Source: Streptomyces rugosispiralis (GTDB taxonomy: Bacteria; Actinomycetota; Actinomycetes; Streptomycetales; Streptomycetaceae). From it: a stretch of 64,000 bases of DNA. Below the pieces are notes generated by a model that had not been told where the DNA came from, did no database searches, and saw only the letters and a program-made list of their open reading frames with translations. Position numbers and translations under genes: made by a program. The stretch is from contig NZ_JANIAA010000002.1 of NCBI RefSeq assembly GCF_024505145.1, positions 310,001 through 374,000 of the forward strand. The letters run 5' to 3'. Below are positions 17,873 to 26,007 of the stretch, one piece after another; position 1 is the stretch's first letter; each line of letters starts with the position of its first letter.

Positions 17873-19147
17873 ATGACCCTCCAGGAGCCTCTGCCCGCCA
17901 TGGACGCGGACGGCCCGCCCGAACCCCTGCCCGACCCGGTCCCGCTCATGGGCTGCCCGTACAAGGCCAACCCCTATCCGCTGTACGAGCGGATGCGGGA
18001 GAGCGGCCCCGTCCATCGCGTCCTGTTCCCCAGCGGTGTGCACGCCTGGCTCGTCACCGGTTACGAGGCCGCTCACGCCGCGCTGAACGACGACCGCCTG
18101 GGCAAGAACCACGACCGCGGAAACGACCACTGGCGCGCCCGTGCCTCGATCATGCCCGAGCCACAGCACTCCCAGCTCCAGGTTCACCTCCTGCACCAGG
18201 ACCCGCCCCAGCACACCCGCATGCGGCGCTTCGTCACCGACGCCTTCACCCCGCGCCGAATCGAGCGGCTGAGGCCCCGTTTCCAGGAACTGGCCGACGC
18301 CCTCGTCGACGCCCTCCCGGAAACCGGCCCCACGGACCTCGTCACCGGCTTCGCCGCCCACTTTCCCTTCCGGGTACTCGCCGAAGTGATCGGCCTGCCA
18401 GGCGAGTTGGCCGCGCGTTTCGACCGCGACTGGGGCAAGGTCGTCCAGCCGGTGGGTCCCACCGACCCCGGACGCCCGCTGTACGAGGCCCGTCTGCACG
18501 GACTGCAGAGCTACATCGCCGACGTCGTCGCCCACAAGCGCGAACACGGAGCGGACGACCTGCTCAGCCGCCTCGTCGTGGCCCGCGACCGCCGAGAGCT
18601 GTCGCCGGAGGAGCTGGACTCGATGATCTTCCAGCTCCTGGTGGCCGGTCAGGAGCCGGTCACCAACCAGATCACCACCGCCCTGATCGCCCTCTTCCGC
18701 CACCCCGCCGAGCTCGCGCGGCTGCGCGGCAACCCGGACCTGACGCCCCGCGCCGTCGACGAACTCCTCCGCCACGACAGCGCCTTCGAGCTGACCACGT
18801 GGCGCTTCCTCGACAGGGACGGCGACCTGCACGGTACGAAGATCCCGGCCGGTGACTCGGTGATCATCTCGCTGTGCGCCGCCAACCGCGACCCGCGCCG
18901 CTTCCCCGACCCCGACGCGCTCGACCTCGACCGCTCGCCCAACCCCCACCTGGCCTTCGGCCACGGCATCCACTTCTGTCCCGGAGCCGCCCTCGCCCGC
19001 GCCGAGCTCCAGATCGCCCTGGACACCCTCCTGGCCCGCCTCCCCGGACTGCGCCTGGCCATCGACGACGAGGACATCGAGTGGATCCCGGCGGTCCTCG
19101 GACGGGGCACCAACCACCTGCCCGTCCGCTACGACCGGCGCGTATGA
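17873..19147 (+). CDS. Cytochrome P450 with non-canonical I-helix
   Basis: 424 residues. Its GAGGAG ribosome binding site overlaps the previous stop. The heme loop is FGHGIHFCPG with Cys 369, the K-helix ExxR is ELLR, and HTRMRRFVTDAFTPRR is the usual C-helix region. In the I-helix, AGQEPV (258-263) has Pro 262 where most P450s have the oxygen-activating Thr. This suggests altered proton delivery or phenol-coupling/peroxygenase-like chemistry. Soluble bacterial class needing ferredoxin partners, none of which is nearby. Next to an isocyanide synthase it recalls the Dit1/Dit2 and xanthocillin gene pairings, where the P450 couples tyrosine-derived units. Confidence 0.88.
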   Translation: MTLQEPLPAMDADGPPEPLPDPVPLMGCPYKANPYPLYERMRESGPVHRVLFPSGVHAWLVTGYEAAHAALNDDRLGKNHDRGNDHWRARASIMPEPQHSQLQVHLLHQDPPQHTRMRRFVTDAFTPRRIERLRPRFQELADALVDALPETGPTDLVTGFAAHFPFRVLAEVIGLPGELAARFDRDWGKVVQPVGPTDPGRPLYEARLHGLQSYIADVVAHKREHGADDLLSRLVVARDRRELSPEELDSMIFQLLVAGQEPVTNQITTALIALFRHPAELARLRGNPDLTPRAVDELLRHDSAFELTTWRFLDRDGDLHGTKIPAGDSVIISLCAANRDPRRFPDPDALDLDRSPNPHLAFGHGIHFCPGAALARAELQIALDTLLARLPGLRLAIDDEDIEWIPAVLGRGTNHLPVRYDRRV

Positions 19148-19291
19148 CCCGGCGCGGGTGACCACCGGCTTCCCCGACCGGCCCGGCTGATCCCCCTTTC
19201 CCATCCGTAGGCGCCCGGCGCACCACGCCGAGGCGCCATCCGGCCATGCCCGCATGCCCGCAGCGCCCACGCCTTCATGGAGGACCCACCC

Positions 19292-20227
19292 ATGCCGCTG
19301 ACGACCACACCGCGCACCGGCTCCACGAGCGGCATCAGCGCCGCCATCCTCGACCTGCTCCTGCCGCACCACCGCACGGCCGACGACGCGCCCGGGGGAG
19401 TGGTGGCGTTCCCGCACCAACTGCGCCAGATTGCCGGCTTCGTACGCGCCGGAGAACCCGTGGTCTTCACCCTGCCCGGTTTCCCCTGCAAGTCCCCGAA
19501 CCCCGCCAAGGTCCTCGGCCACCTCCCCGACCAGGGCGAACGCCTCTCCCTCGGCTTCCTGAACACCCTGTGCGGGGAGATCGAGCGGATCCATCCGCCG
19601 GGCGCCCGCGTGATCATCTGCTCCGACGGCCATGTGTTCGGCGACCTGATCCGCGTCCGGGACGACCACATAGACGCCTACGCGGACGCGCTCGGGCACC
19701 TCATACGGGAGGCGGACCTGCACCGCCTCTCCGTCTTCGACCTGCGCGATGTCCTGGGCGACCTGCCCCACGGCGCCAAGCGCGCCCGGGTGCACCAGCG
19801 ATACGCCCCCTCCCTGGAGGCGCTGCGGGCTGAGGTCCGCTCCGAGGGCTCCACCCTGGCCCTGTACCGGGGCATCACCCGATTCCTGGTCGACGACACC
19901 GTGGACTTCACCGGCACCCGCTCCGCCCTCCAACGCGAGTGCCGCAACCGCGCGTACGGTGTCATCCAGCGCAGTCGCGCCTGGGGCGACCTGATCGCCG
20001 AGCACCACCCGCGCGCCGTCCGGTTGTCCATCCACCCCCAGCCCATCGGCGCCCCGAAGTTCGGCATCGGCCTCCTCGACGCCCCCGACGTCTGGACCAC
20101 CCCCTGGCACTCAGCCGCCCTGCGCCGTACCGACGGCACCTGGACCCTCATGCCCCGCATCCGCGCCGAACGGCTCGGCCGCCTCGTCCACCGTCAGGGC
20201 AGACCGAGCCATTACGAACAGGGCTGA
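19292..20227 (+). CDS. Isocyanide synthase of the DIT1/PvcA family
   Basis: 311 residues. The ATG at 19292 is preferred because GGAGG lies 8 bases upstream, inside an earlier ATG at 19277. LPGFPCKSPNPAKVLGHLPD and GERLSLGFLNTL are the family's core, with VIICSDGHVFGDL following. PvcA-type enzymes convert the amino group of Tyr or Trp to an isonitrile using ribulose 5-phosphate. Dit1 relatives make N-formyl-tyrosine. No PvcB-type Fe/2-oxoglutarate desaturase is present; a P450 takes its place. The core biosynthetic gene of the putative metallophore cluster. Confidence 0.88.
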   Translation: MPLTTTPRTGSTSGISAAILDLLLPHHRTADDAPGGVVAFPHQLRQIAGFVRAGEPVVFTLPGFPCKSPNPAKVLGHLPDQGERLSLGFLNTLCGEIERIHPPGARVIICSDGHVFGDLIRVRDDHIDAYADALGHLIREADLHRLSVFDLRDVLGDLPHGAKRARVHQRYAPSLEALRAEVRSEGSTLALYRGITRFLVDDTVDFTGTRSALQRECRNRAYGVIQRSRAWGDLIAEHHPRAVRLSIHPQPIGAPKFGIGLLDAPDVWTTPWHSAALRRTDGTWTLMPRIRAERLGRLVHRQGRPSHYEQG

Positions 20228-20313
20228 GCCCGTCACAAGCCCGCCGGACAGACCGAACACGCCGACCGGGCCGGGCGATGGCCCGCGCACCTGTTGTGGC
20301 ACGCGTCACCGCA

Positions 20314-20335
20314 CGGCACCGGAACTCGGGTGCCG
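20314..20335. promoter_or_regulatory. Inverted repeat upstream of the copper genes
   Basis: CGGCACC (20314-20320) and GGTGCCG (20329-20335) flank an 8-bp spacer in the 178-bp gap before the Met/His-rich peptide gene. It could be an operator for a separate copper-responsive promoter. The binding protein is unknown. Confidence 0.35.
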
Positions 20336-20405
20336 GTCGTTCCGACTCCTCTACCGGTGCGGCCGGATCGGCTGAGGCCGTACGGAACGATCGGAGTCTC
20401 GTCAT

Positions 20406-20663
20406 ATGGAGCAGAACCCCCCACCTCCCCGTCGCCGGGCCGCCGGGTCGCTGTCCGGAGCACTGCCCCCGCCGGCGCTGTGCGGCTTCCTCCTGCTGCT
20501 GGCGGTGGTGTTCGCCGGTTCCTACGCCGTCGGCACGAACGCCGGGCCCGTCGCCCCCGGCATGCACGGCACCGGCACGGCACAGGACGGCTCTGGAGGC
20601 GGCCAGGACGGTGGCGGCATGGACATGGACGGCATGGGCACGGGCCACGGAAGCGGGCGCTGA
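20406..20663 (+). CDS. Small membrane protein with Met/His/Gly-rich tail
   Basis: 85 residues, with GGAG 9 bases before the ATG. One transmembrane helix (LCGFLLLLAVVFAGSYAVG, about residues 25-43) follows a basic proline-rich start. The outside tail is low complexity: Gly, Asp and Ser with repeated Met and His (GMHGTG, GGGMDMDGMG, GHGSGR). Such tails bind Cu(I) loosely. It overlaps the CopA start by one base (TGATG), so the two are co-translated. I infer a copper-donating or -collecting accessory to the ATPase. No family name is known to me. Confidence 0.7.
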   Translation: MEQNPPPPRRRAAGSLSGALPPPALCGFLLLLAVVFAGSYAVGTNAGPVAPGMHGTGTAQDGSGGGQDGGGMDMDGMGTGHGSGR

Positions 20664-22942
20664 TGGCCGCCGGATCGACGTCCGTGCCGGTCGTGACCGA
20701 CCTCTCCGTCGGCGGAATGACCTGTGCGGCCTGTGTGCGGCGCGTCGAGAAGAAGCTGGCCAGGCTGGACGGGGTCACCGCGACGGTGAACCTCGCCACC
20801 GGCCGGGCCCGGGTGAACCACCCGCCCGGGGTCGGCCCGGACCAGCTGATCGCGGCCGTCGAGCAGGCCGGCTACACCGCCGCGCTCCCCGAACCGGCCA
20901 GGAAGCGACGGGGCGAGGACGGGGACGAAGCGGAGGACGCCCGGCGGGAGCGTGACCGGCTGGTGGTCACGGCCCTGCTCGCGGTGCCGGTGCTGGTCCT
21001 GTCGATGGTTCCCGGTCTGCAGTTCCGCAACTGGCAGTGGCTGTGCTTCGTGCTCGCCGCGCCCGTCGTCGTCTGGGGAGCCTGGCCCTTCCACCTGCGG
21101 GCGGCGCGCGGACTGCGACACTCGGCGGCCACCATGGACACCCTGGTGTCGCTGGGAGTCGCGGCTTCCTTCTCGTGGTCCTCCTACGCGCTGTTCCTCG
21201 GCGGCGCCGGTGATCCCGGCATGCGGATGCCGTTCAGCCTGGTGCCCACCGCCCCGGACGGCGTCGCCGATATCTATCTGGAGGCCGCCGTCGGCGTGCC
21301 GCTGTTCGTCCTGGCGGGCCGCTGCCTGGAAGCACGGGCCCGGCGCGGAACCGGCGCTGCGCTGCGCTCACTGGCCCGGCTGGCGGCCAAGGAGGTCTCG
21401 GTGCGCGACGGCGACGGCGAGCGCCTGATCCCGATCGGACAACTGCGGGTCGGTCAGGTCTTCGCCGTACGGCCCGGGGAGCGCCTGGCCACCGACGGCA
21501 CGGTCGTGGAGGGCGGTTCGGCCGTCGATCTCTCCCTGGTGACCGGGGAGAGCGAGCCGGTGGAGGTCGGCCCCGGCGCGCCGGTGATCGGCGGCGCCGT
21601 CAACGCCGGAGGGCTGATTCTCGTACGGGCCACCGCGGTGGGTGCCGACACCCAACTGTCCCGAATCACCCGGCTGGTGACCGAGGCCCAGGCGGGGAAG
21701 GCACGGGCGCAGCGGCTCGCCGACAAGGTCGCGGGGGTCTTCGTCCCCGTCGTGCTCGCCCTGGCCGTCACGGTGCTCGGATTCTGGCTCGGCGCCGGCG
21801 CCGAGCCGCAGGCGGCGATCACCGCGTGTGTGGCCGTCCTGGTCGTGGCGTGCCCCTGTGCGCTGGGCCTGGCGACCCCCACCGCGCTGATGGCGGCGAC
21901 CGGCCGGGGCGCCCAACTCGGTGTCCTGGTCAGCGGGGCGCGGGCGCTGGAGGGACTGCGGCACCTCGACGCCGTGGTGCTCGACAAGACCGGCACCCTC
22001 ACCTCCGGGCATATGAGCGTCGCCCGGGTCACGGCCGTGCCGGGCGGGCTCGGCGAGGAGCGAGTGGTCCGGCTGGCGGGCGCGGTCGAACAGGGATCGG
22101 AACACCCGCTGGGACATGCCATCACCGCGTATGCCCGGCAAACCGTGCCCGGGGAGCCGCTTCCGGCCGTGGCCGACTTCCTGGCGCTGCCGGGGAGGGG
22201 CGTCCGCGGGCGGGTGGCGGGACGGCTGGTCGAGGTTCTGGCCCCGGACGACGAGTTGCCTCCCGCCCTGGCCCAGGCGCTGCGGGCCGGCGACACCGCC
22301 GCCCGCACCCCGGTGGTGGTCCGCGTCGACGGCGAGACCGAGGCACTGATCGAGATCGGGGACGTCCTGCGACCGGGAAGTTACCGGGCCGTGGACCGGC
22401 TGCGCCGCCTGGGGGTGCGACCGGTGCTCGCCACCGGCGACCGGGAGTCGCCCGCCCGCGCCGTCGCCGCCGACCTCCGCATCGAGGAGGTGCACGCCCG
22501 CTGTACCCCGGAGGACAAGGCCGCCCTCGTCCGCGGACTGCGGGAGCGGGGCTACCGGGTCGCCGTCGTCGGCGACGGTGTCAACGACGCGGCCGCCCTG
22601 GCCGGTGCCGACCTCGGCATCGCCATGGGCACGGGCACGGACGTGGCGATCGGGGCGGCCGACGTGACCCTGGTACGCGGTGACATCGAGACCCTGGCGG
22701 ACGCGGTCGGCCTCGCCCGCAGTGCGCTGGGCACGATCCGGGCCAACCTGCTCTGGGCGTTCGGCTACAACGTCGTGACGGTGCCGCTGGCCATGGTGGG
22801 CCTGCTCAACCCCATGCTGGCCGCGGCCGCGATGTCGGTCAGCTCGCTGCTCGTGGTCGGCAACAGCCTGCGCCTGCGTGTCTGGCGGCCGTCACCGACC
22901 GGCGGACGCCCTTCCCGGCCCGCCGCCCGGACGCCACTGTGA
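20663..22942 (+). CDS. copA: Copper-translocating P-type ATPase
   Basis: 759 residues. An N-terminal heavy-metal domain carries GGMTCAACVRR (Cys 21 and Cys 24). Eight membrane helices include the metal-binding CPCALG (about residue 396). TGES lies in the actuator domain, DKTGTLT (about 440) holds the phosphorylated Asp, and SEHPLG and GDGVNDAAAL (about 636) complete the P1B-1 set. It pumps Cu(I) out of the cytoplasm, for detoxification or for loading exported cuproproteins. Its place directly after an isocyanide synthase, and between a Met/His-rich peptide and a PCu(A)C-like protein, ties the whole array to copper. Confidence 0.92.
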   Translation: MAAGSTSVPVVTDLSVGGMTCAACVRRVEKKLARLDGVTATVNLATGRARVNHPPGVGPDQLIAAVEQAGYTAALPEPARKRRGEDGDEAEDARRERDRLVVTALLAVPVLVLSMVPGLQFRNWQWLCFVLAAPVVVWGAWPFHLRAARGLRHSAATMDTLVSLGVAASFSWSSYALFLGGAGDPGMRMPFSLVPTAPDGVADIYLEAAVGVPLFVLAGRCLEARARRGTGAALRSLARLAAKEVSVRDGDGERLIPIGQLRVGQVFAVRPGERLATDGTVVEGGSAVDLSLVTGESEPVEVGPGAPVIGGAVNAGGLILVRATAVGADTQLSRITRLVTEAQAGKARAQRLADKVAGVFVPVVLALAVTVLGFWLGAGAEPQAAITACVAVLVVACPCALGLATPTALMAATGRGAQLGVLVSGARALEGLRHLDAVVLDKTGTLTSGHMSVARVTAVPGGLGEERVVRLAGAVEQGSEHPLGHAITAYARQTVPGEPLPAVADFLALPGRGVRGRVAGRLVEVLAPDDELPPALAQALRAGDTAARTPVVVRVDGETEALIEIGDVLRPGSYRAVDRLRRLGVRPVLATGDRESPARAVAADLRIEEVHARCTPEDKAALVRGLRERGYRVAVVGDGVNDAAALAGADLGIAMGTGTDVAIGAADVTLVRGDIETLADAVGLARSALGTIRANLLWAFGYNVVTVPLAMVGLLNPMLAAAAMSVSSLLVVGNSLRLRVWRPSPTGGRPSRPAARTPL

Positions 22943-23012
22943 TGCTCCCGTTCGCCGCTCGCGGACTGCCTGCCCGCGACCGCGGCCCGACCCCGAGGTG
23001 GAGACCCGCCCG

Positions 23013-23549
23013 ATGACGAACCCCTCCTGGAACCCCTCCCGGAGCTCCTCCTGGACGCCCAGCCACCGTCGTCTCACGGATTCCCTGCGGGCCGCGGTCG
23101 CTCCGGCCTGCGCCTGTGTCCTGGCACTGGGTGGTCTCGCCGTGTGGACCGCCTCGGGCAGCGCGGGCAGGCCCCCGCGTATCGACGTCACCGACGCGCG
23201 GCTCTTCCTGCCCGCCCCGGGAGCGTCCCGGACCGCCGCGTTCTTCCGGATCACCAACACCGGCGGGGTGCGGGACCGGTTGGTCGAGGTGACGTCCTCC
23301 GCGGTCACCGGGGGGATCTCGCTCAGCCGTCACCGGATGACCGGGCGGGGATCGGCCTATCCCCAGGCCGCGGAGTCCTTGCCGGTCCCGGCGGGCGGCA
23401 CGCTCGCCATGTCACCGTTCACCAGTGATGTGACCGTCCCGGTCACGGCCCACTGGCGGGCCGGAGACCTGGTGCCCTTCACCCTCCGTTTCGAACACAG
23501 CGGACGTGTCGAGGCCGGCGCCGTCGTCGTGCGGCCCGGCGAGGGCTGA
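23013..23549 (+). CDS. PCu(A)C-like extracytoplasmic copper chaperone (divergent)
   Basis: 178 residues. A long N-terminal extension precedes a signal or anchor helix (PACACVLALGGLAVWTA). Then follows an immunoglobulin-like domain with IDVTDARLFLPAPGA, AAFFRITNTGGVRDRLVEV and SLSRHRM, ending VPVTAHWRAGD and a final beta strand. The pattern matches DUF461/PCu(A)C proteins that deliver Cu(I) to cytochrome oxidase, but the usual H(M)x10Mx21HxM metal motif is only partly kept. It lies 70 bp after copA in the same direction. Confidence 0.65.
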   Translation: MTNPSWNPSRSSSWTPSHRRLTDSLRAAVAPACACVLALGGLAVWTASGSAGRPPRIDVTDARLFLPAPGASRTAAFFRITNTGGVRDRLVEVTSSAVTGGISLSRHRMTGRGSAYPQAAESLPVPAGGTLAMSPFTSDVTVPVTAHWRAGDLVPFTLRFEHSGRVEAGAVVVRPGEG

Positions 23550-23707
23550 GTGAGCCTGTCCGAGCGCGGGTATGGGAGGCGGCCGGGAGGCCGTTTTTCC
23601 TTCCGCTGGGCAGAAAGCCGACTTCCGGGTGTCTCCGGCGCAATTTACGGTGCGGTCGCGCTGCGCTTCCGCAGTGCGCACCCGCGCCGCATCCTGGAGG
23701 TACATCG

Positions 23708-24691
23708 ATGCGTCCAACCCGTCGTCCGTCCAGCGTGACTCCCCCGTTACGGTCCCGGTCCCGCTTCGTGGCCGTGCTGATCGTGCTGGCGACCGCCCTC
23801 ACCTCGGCGCTGTTGACCGTCTCCGGCACACCGGCCGCGGCCGCCGAGCGGCAGTCCCGGAGCGAGCCCGCGGTCGGCTCGCCCATCGGGATCGCCGCCG
23901 TCCGCGCGGCGATCCCGAACCCGACGACCGCTTCACTCGAGGCCACGAACGGGCCGCTGGCCACCGCCACTTACACCGTTCCCCATCCGAACGGGTACGG
24001 GTCCGGCACGATCACCTATCCGACGGCCGGTGGCTCGTACCCGGGAGTCGTGCTGATGCCGGGATATCAAGGCACCCAGCAGAACCTGCAGTGGCTCGCG
24101 CCCCGCCTCGCTTCCTGGGGCTTCGTGGTCATCAACGTCGGCACCATTACGCTGGGCGACGATCCCGCGTCGCGCGGTCGCCAGATCAGCGCCGCAGGCA
24201 CCCAACTGCTGTCGTTCAGCTCCGCCTTCGGCAACCCGATCTACGGGAAGGTCAACGGCACGCTCGGTGCGGCCGGTCACTCGATGGGCGGCGGCGGTGT
24301 GATGGTGGCTCTCCGGGACGACTCCCGCTTCAAGGCGGGCGTGCCCCTGGCCCCGTACAACCCCGGCCAGAACTTCTCCGGAGTCACCGACCCCACCTTC
24401 TTCATGACCTGCCAGAGCGACCCCGTCGCCCACGCCAACACCTACGCCCTGCCCTGGTACAACTCCATGTCCCAGGCCGAGAAGCTCTTCGTCGAGGTTC
24501 CCGGCGACCATCTCTGCCCGATGACCGGTTACGGCAACAAGGCCAAGCAGGGCAAGTGGATCGTGTCGTTCTTCAGCCGCTGGTTGTACGGCGACACCCG
24601 CTTCAGCCCGTTCCTGTGCGGTGCCGCGCGGGAAGCGGACAAGAGCAACCCCTCCCTGGTCACGCGCTGGCAGGACACCTGTCCGTTCTGA
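23708..24691 (+). CDS. Secreted alpha/beta hydrolase of the cutinase/polyester-hydrolase family
   Basis: 327 residues, GGAGG before the ATG. A signal peptide ends near SGTPAAAAE (about residue 45). The mature enzyme follows the cutinase/PET-hydrolase plan: LEATNGPLATATYTVP, GVVLMPGYQGTQQN (oxyanion region), LASWGFVVINV and the nucleophile elbow GHSMGGGG (Ser 192). Acid and base are probably Asp 238 (CQSDPVA) and His 268 (GDHLCP). Two late Cys (FLCG and TCPF) could form the C-terminal disulfide seen in these enzymes. Likely acts outside the cell on polyesters or triglycerides. It is unrelated in function to the copper genes before it and is closed by a strong hairpin. Confidence 0.82.
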   Translation: MRPTRRPSSVTPPLRSRSRFVAVLIVLATALTSALLTVSGTPAAAAERQSRSEPAVGSPIGIAAVRAAIPNPTTASLEATNGPLATATYTVPHPNGYGSGTITYPTAGGSYPGVVLMPGYQGTQQNLQWLAPRLASWGFVVINVGTITLGDDPASRGRQISAAGTQLLSFSSAFGNPIYGKVNGTLGAAGHSMGGGGVMVALRDDSRFKAGVPLAPYNPGQNFSGVTDPTFFMTCQSDPVAHANTYALPWYNSMSQAEKLFVEVPGDHLCPMTGYGNKAKQGKWIVSFFSRWLYGDTRFSPFLCGAAREADKSNPSLVTRWQDTCPF

Positions 24692-24701
24692 GCGGATCCC
24701 G

Positions 24702-24735
24702 GCAGGGCTCCGGCGGTCCACCGCGGGAGCCCTGC
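24702..24735. terminator. Long hairpin after the secreted hydrolase
   Basis: GCAGGGCTCC pairs with GGAGCCCTGC (10 bp), and inside it GCGGT pairs with ACCGC, leaving a 2-base loop. It lies 10 bp after the hydrolase stop and before the convergent IclR gene. Confidence 0.85.
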
Positions 24736-24788
24736 TCACGAATCCGCTCTTGCCCACTCCGCACGCGGCGCCCTCTGGCGGCGTCGGC

Positions 24789-25575
24789 TCACGCGCCGTT
24801 CTGCCGACGGAACAACGCGCGGGAGATGGCCCGGCCGGTGGCCATGACCACGGGCGCGAGCGCGTTCTGTCCGGCATCAGAGGTCCCCGGGAGGACGGAC
24901 ACGGCGGCGACGACTTCGCCCGTCGCGTCCCGCACGGGGGCCGCCGCCGACACCGTGCCCCCGGGGCCGGGCCACCGGCCGTTCACCGCGAAGCCTGCCC
25001 CCCCGCACCTCGGCGAGCACGCGACGCAGGCCGGTCGCCGGGGCGTGGTGGACCAGATAGCGTTCTTGGACAGTGGCCCCCGCGTACGCGAGGAGAACCA
25101 GGCCGTCACCGGTGGTGTGCGCCGGGCGCCGACCGCCGACCGGTTCGCCCGCTCCGCCGGTGTCCGGGGCGCCGATCCGTTCGACGAGCACGGTCTCCAT
25201 GCCGTCCAGCACCGCCAGCCGGACCTGCTGCCGCCCGGTCTTCCGGTACAGGCCCAGGAGGAAGGGCATCGCCACGTCCCTCAGCTCCGGCCAACGTGGG
25301 GCCATGGCCGCGACCGCCCACAAGTGCAGGCCGATCTCATAGCGGCCGTTCCGGTGCCGTTCGAGTGCGCCCCAGGACAACAGCTCGCCGACCAGCCGGT
25401 GCGTAGTGGCCAGCGGCATCCCGGTGCGCCGGCTGATGTCCGAGAGAGTCAGCCGACGGCGTTCTCCCGCGAACGCGTCCAGCACGCTGAGAACCCGGCC
25501 GGTCACCGAGCGGGGGGCCGGTTCCCTCTCAGCGGGCGCGCCGCCGGGCGGAGGTGGAGGCGGCGCTGAACGCAT
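24789..25575 (-). pseudogene. IclR-family regulator, frameshifted at a G7 tract
   Basis: The start at 25575 (AAAGGA upstream) gives the IclR helix-turn-helix: VTGRVLSVLDAFAGERRRLT, LSDISRRTGMPLATTHRLV. Reading continues into the effector domain (YLVHHAPATGLRRVLAEVR). The frame is then lost at a run of seven C (plus strand, 24998-25004). The matching C-terminal part resumes in another frame: GGAGFAVNGRWPGPGGTVSAA, VAAVSVLPGTSDAG and the stop at 24789. Together they make a normal-sized IclR protein of about 260 residues. Either a genuine phase-variable or dead regulator, or a sequencing error in the homopolymer. Confidence 0.75.
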
Positions 25576-25620
25576 CTGGGGATCCTTTCGGCGGATAGGG
25601 CCGGGTGCCGTACAAAGAGG

Positions 25621-25709
25621 GACATGCGTTGGCATGTCTACAACAAAGCTTCGGATGCGCGTGGAGGCAGGGCCACCCCTCGCCCTTGGATATGAAGCTT
25701 CGTTTGCGC
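25621..25709. promoter_or_regulatory. Operator-like sites upstream of the IclR gene
   Basis: GACATGCGTTGGCATGTC (25621-25638) is a perfect inverted repeat with 7-bp arms, 46 bp before the IclR start. Beyond it, AAGCTTCGGATGCGC (25646) and AAGCTTCGTTTGCGC (25695) form a direct repeat with two mismatches, 49 bp apart, in an AT-richer stretch. The rest of the 432-bp gap up to the esterase gene at 26008 shows no gene. Confidence 0.55.
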
Positions 25710-26007
25710 ATAAGACCGCCGTTCACGCCGTGCGGCCTCCGGGAGTGGGGCGCACGAGCACGCGGCCGGATTGATGCGGATGACGCATCGACAGATTCCG
25801 GTGCCGACGCTGGACACCGTTCGAACACAGCTTGGAGACTCGCGGGTGATACGGCGACACCCGTCACCTGCCTCGCCCTCCGAACGAGGCGGCCCGGCCA
25901 CGCTTCGGCGCTCACCCCGCCGTACCGCTCCTCCTCGGTTCCCCGCACCAGGCGAACGGCTCCACGTCCGGCCCTCTCGGGCCGCCCGACACCTCACGGA
26001 GGACCCC

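Noticed and set aside
19277..19291. ATG 19277 as the start of the isocyanide synthase
   Set aside because: The only good ribosome binding site (GGAGG) begins inside that start; the ATG at 19292 has it at normal spacing.
17663..20110. An 815-codon minus-strand frame opposite asparagine synthase, P450 and isocyanide synthase
   Set aside because: All three plus-strand genes have intact motifs; the antisense frame has none.
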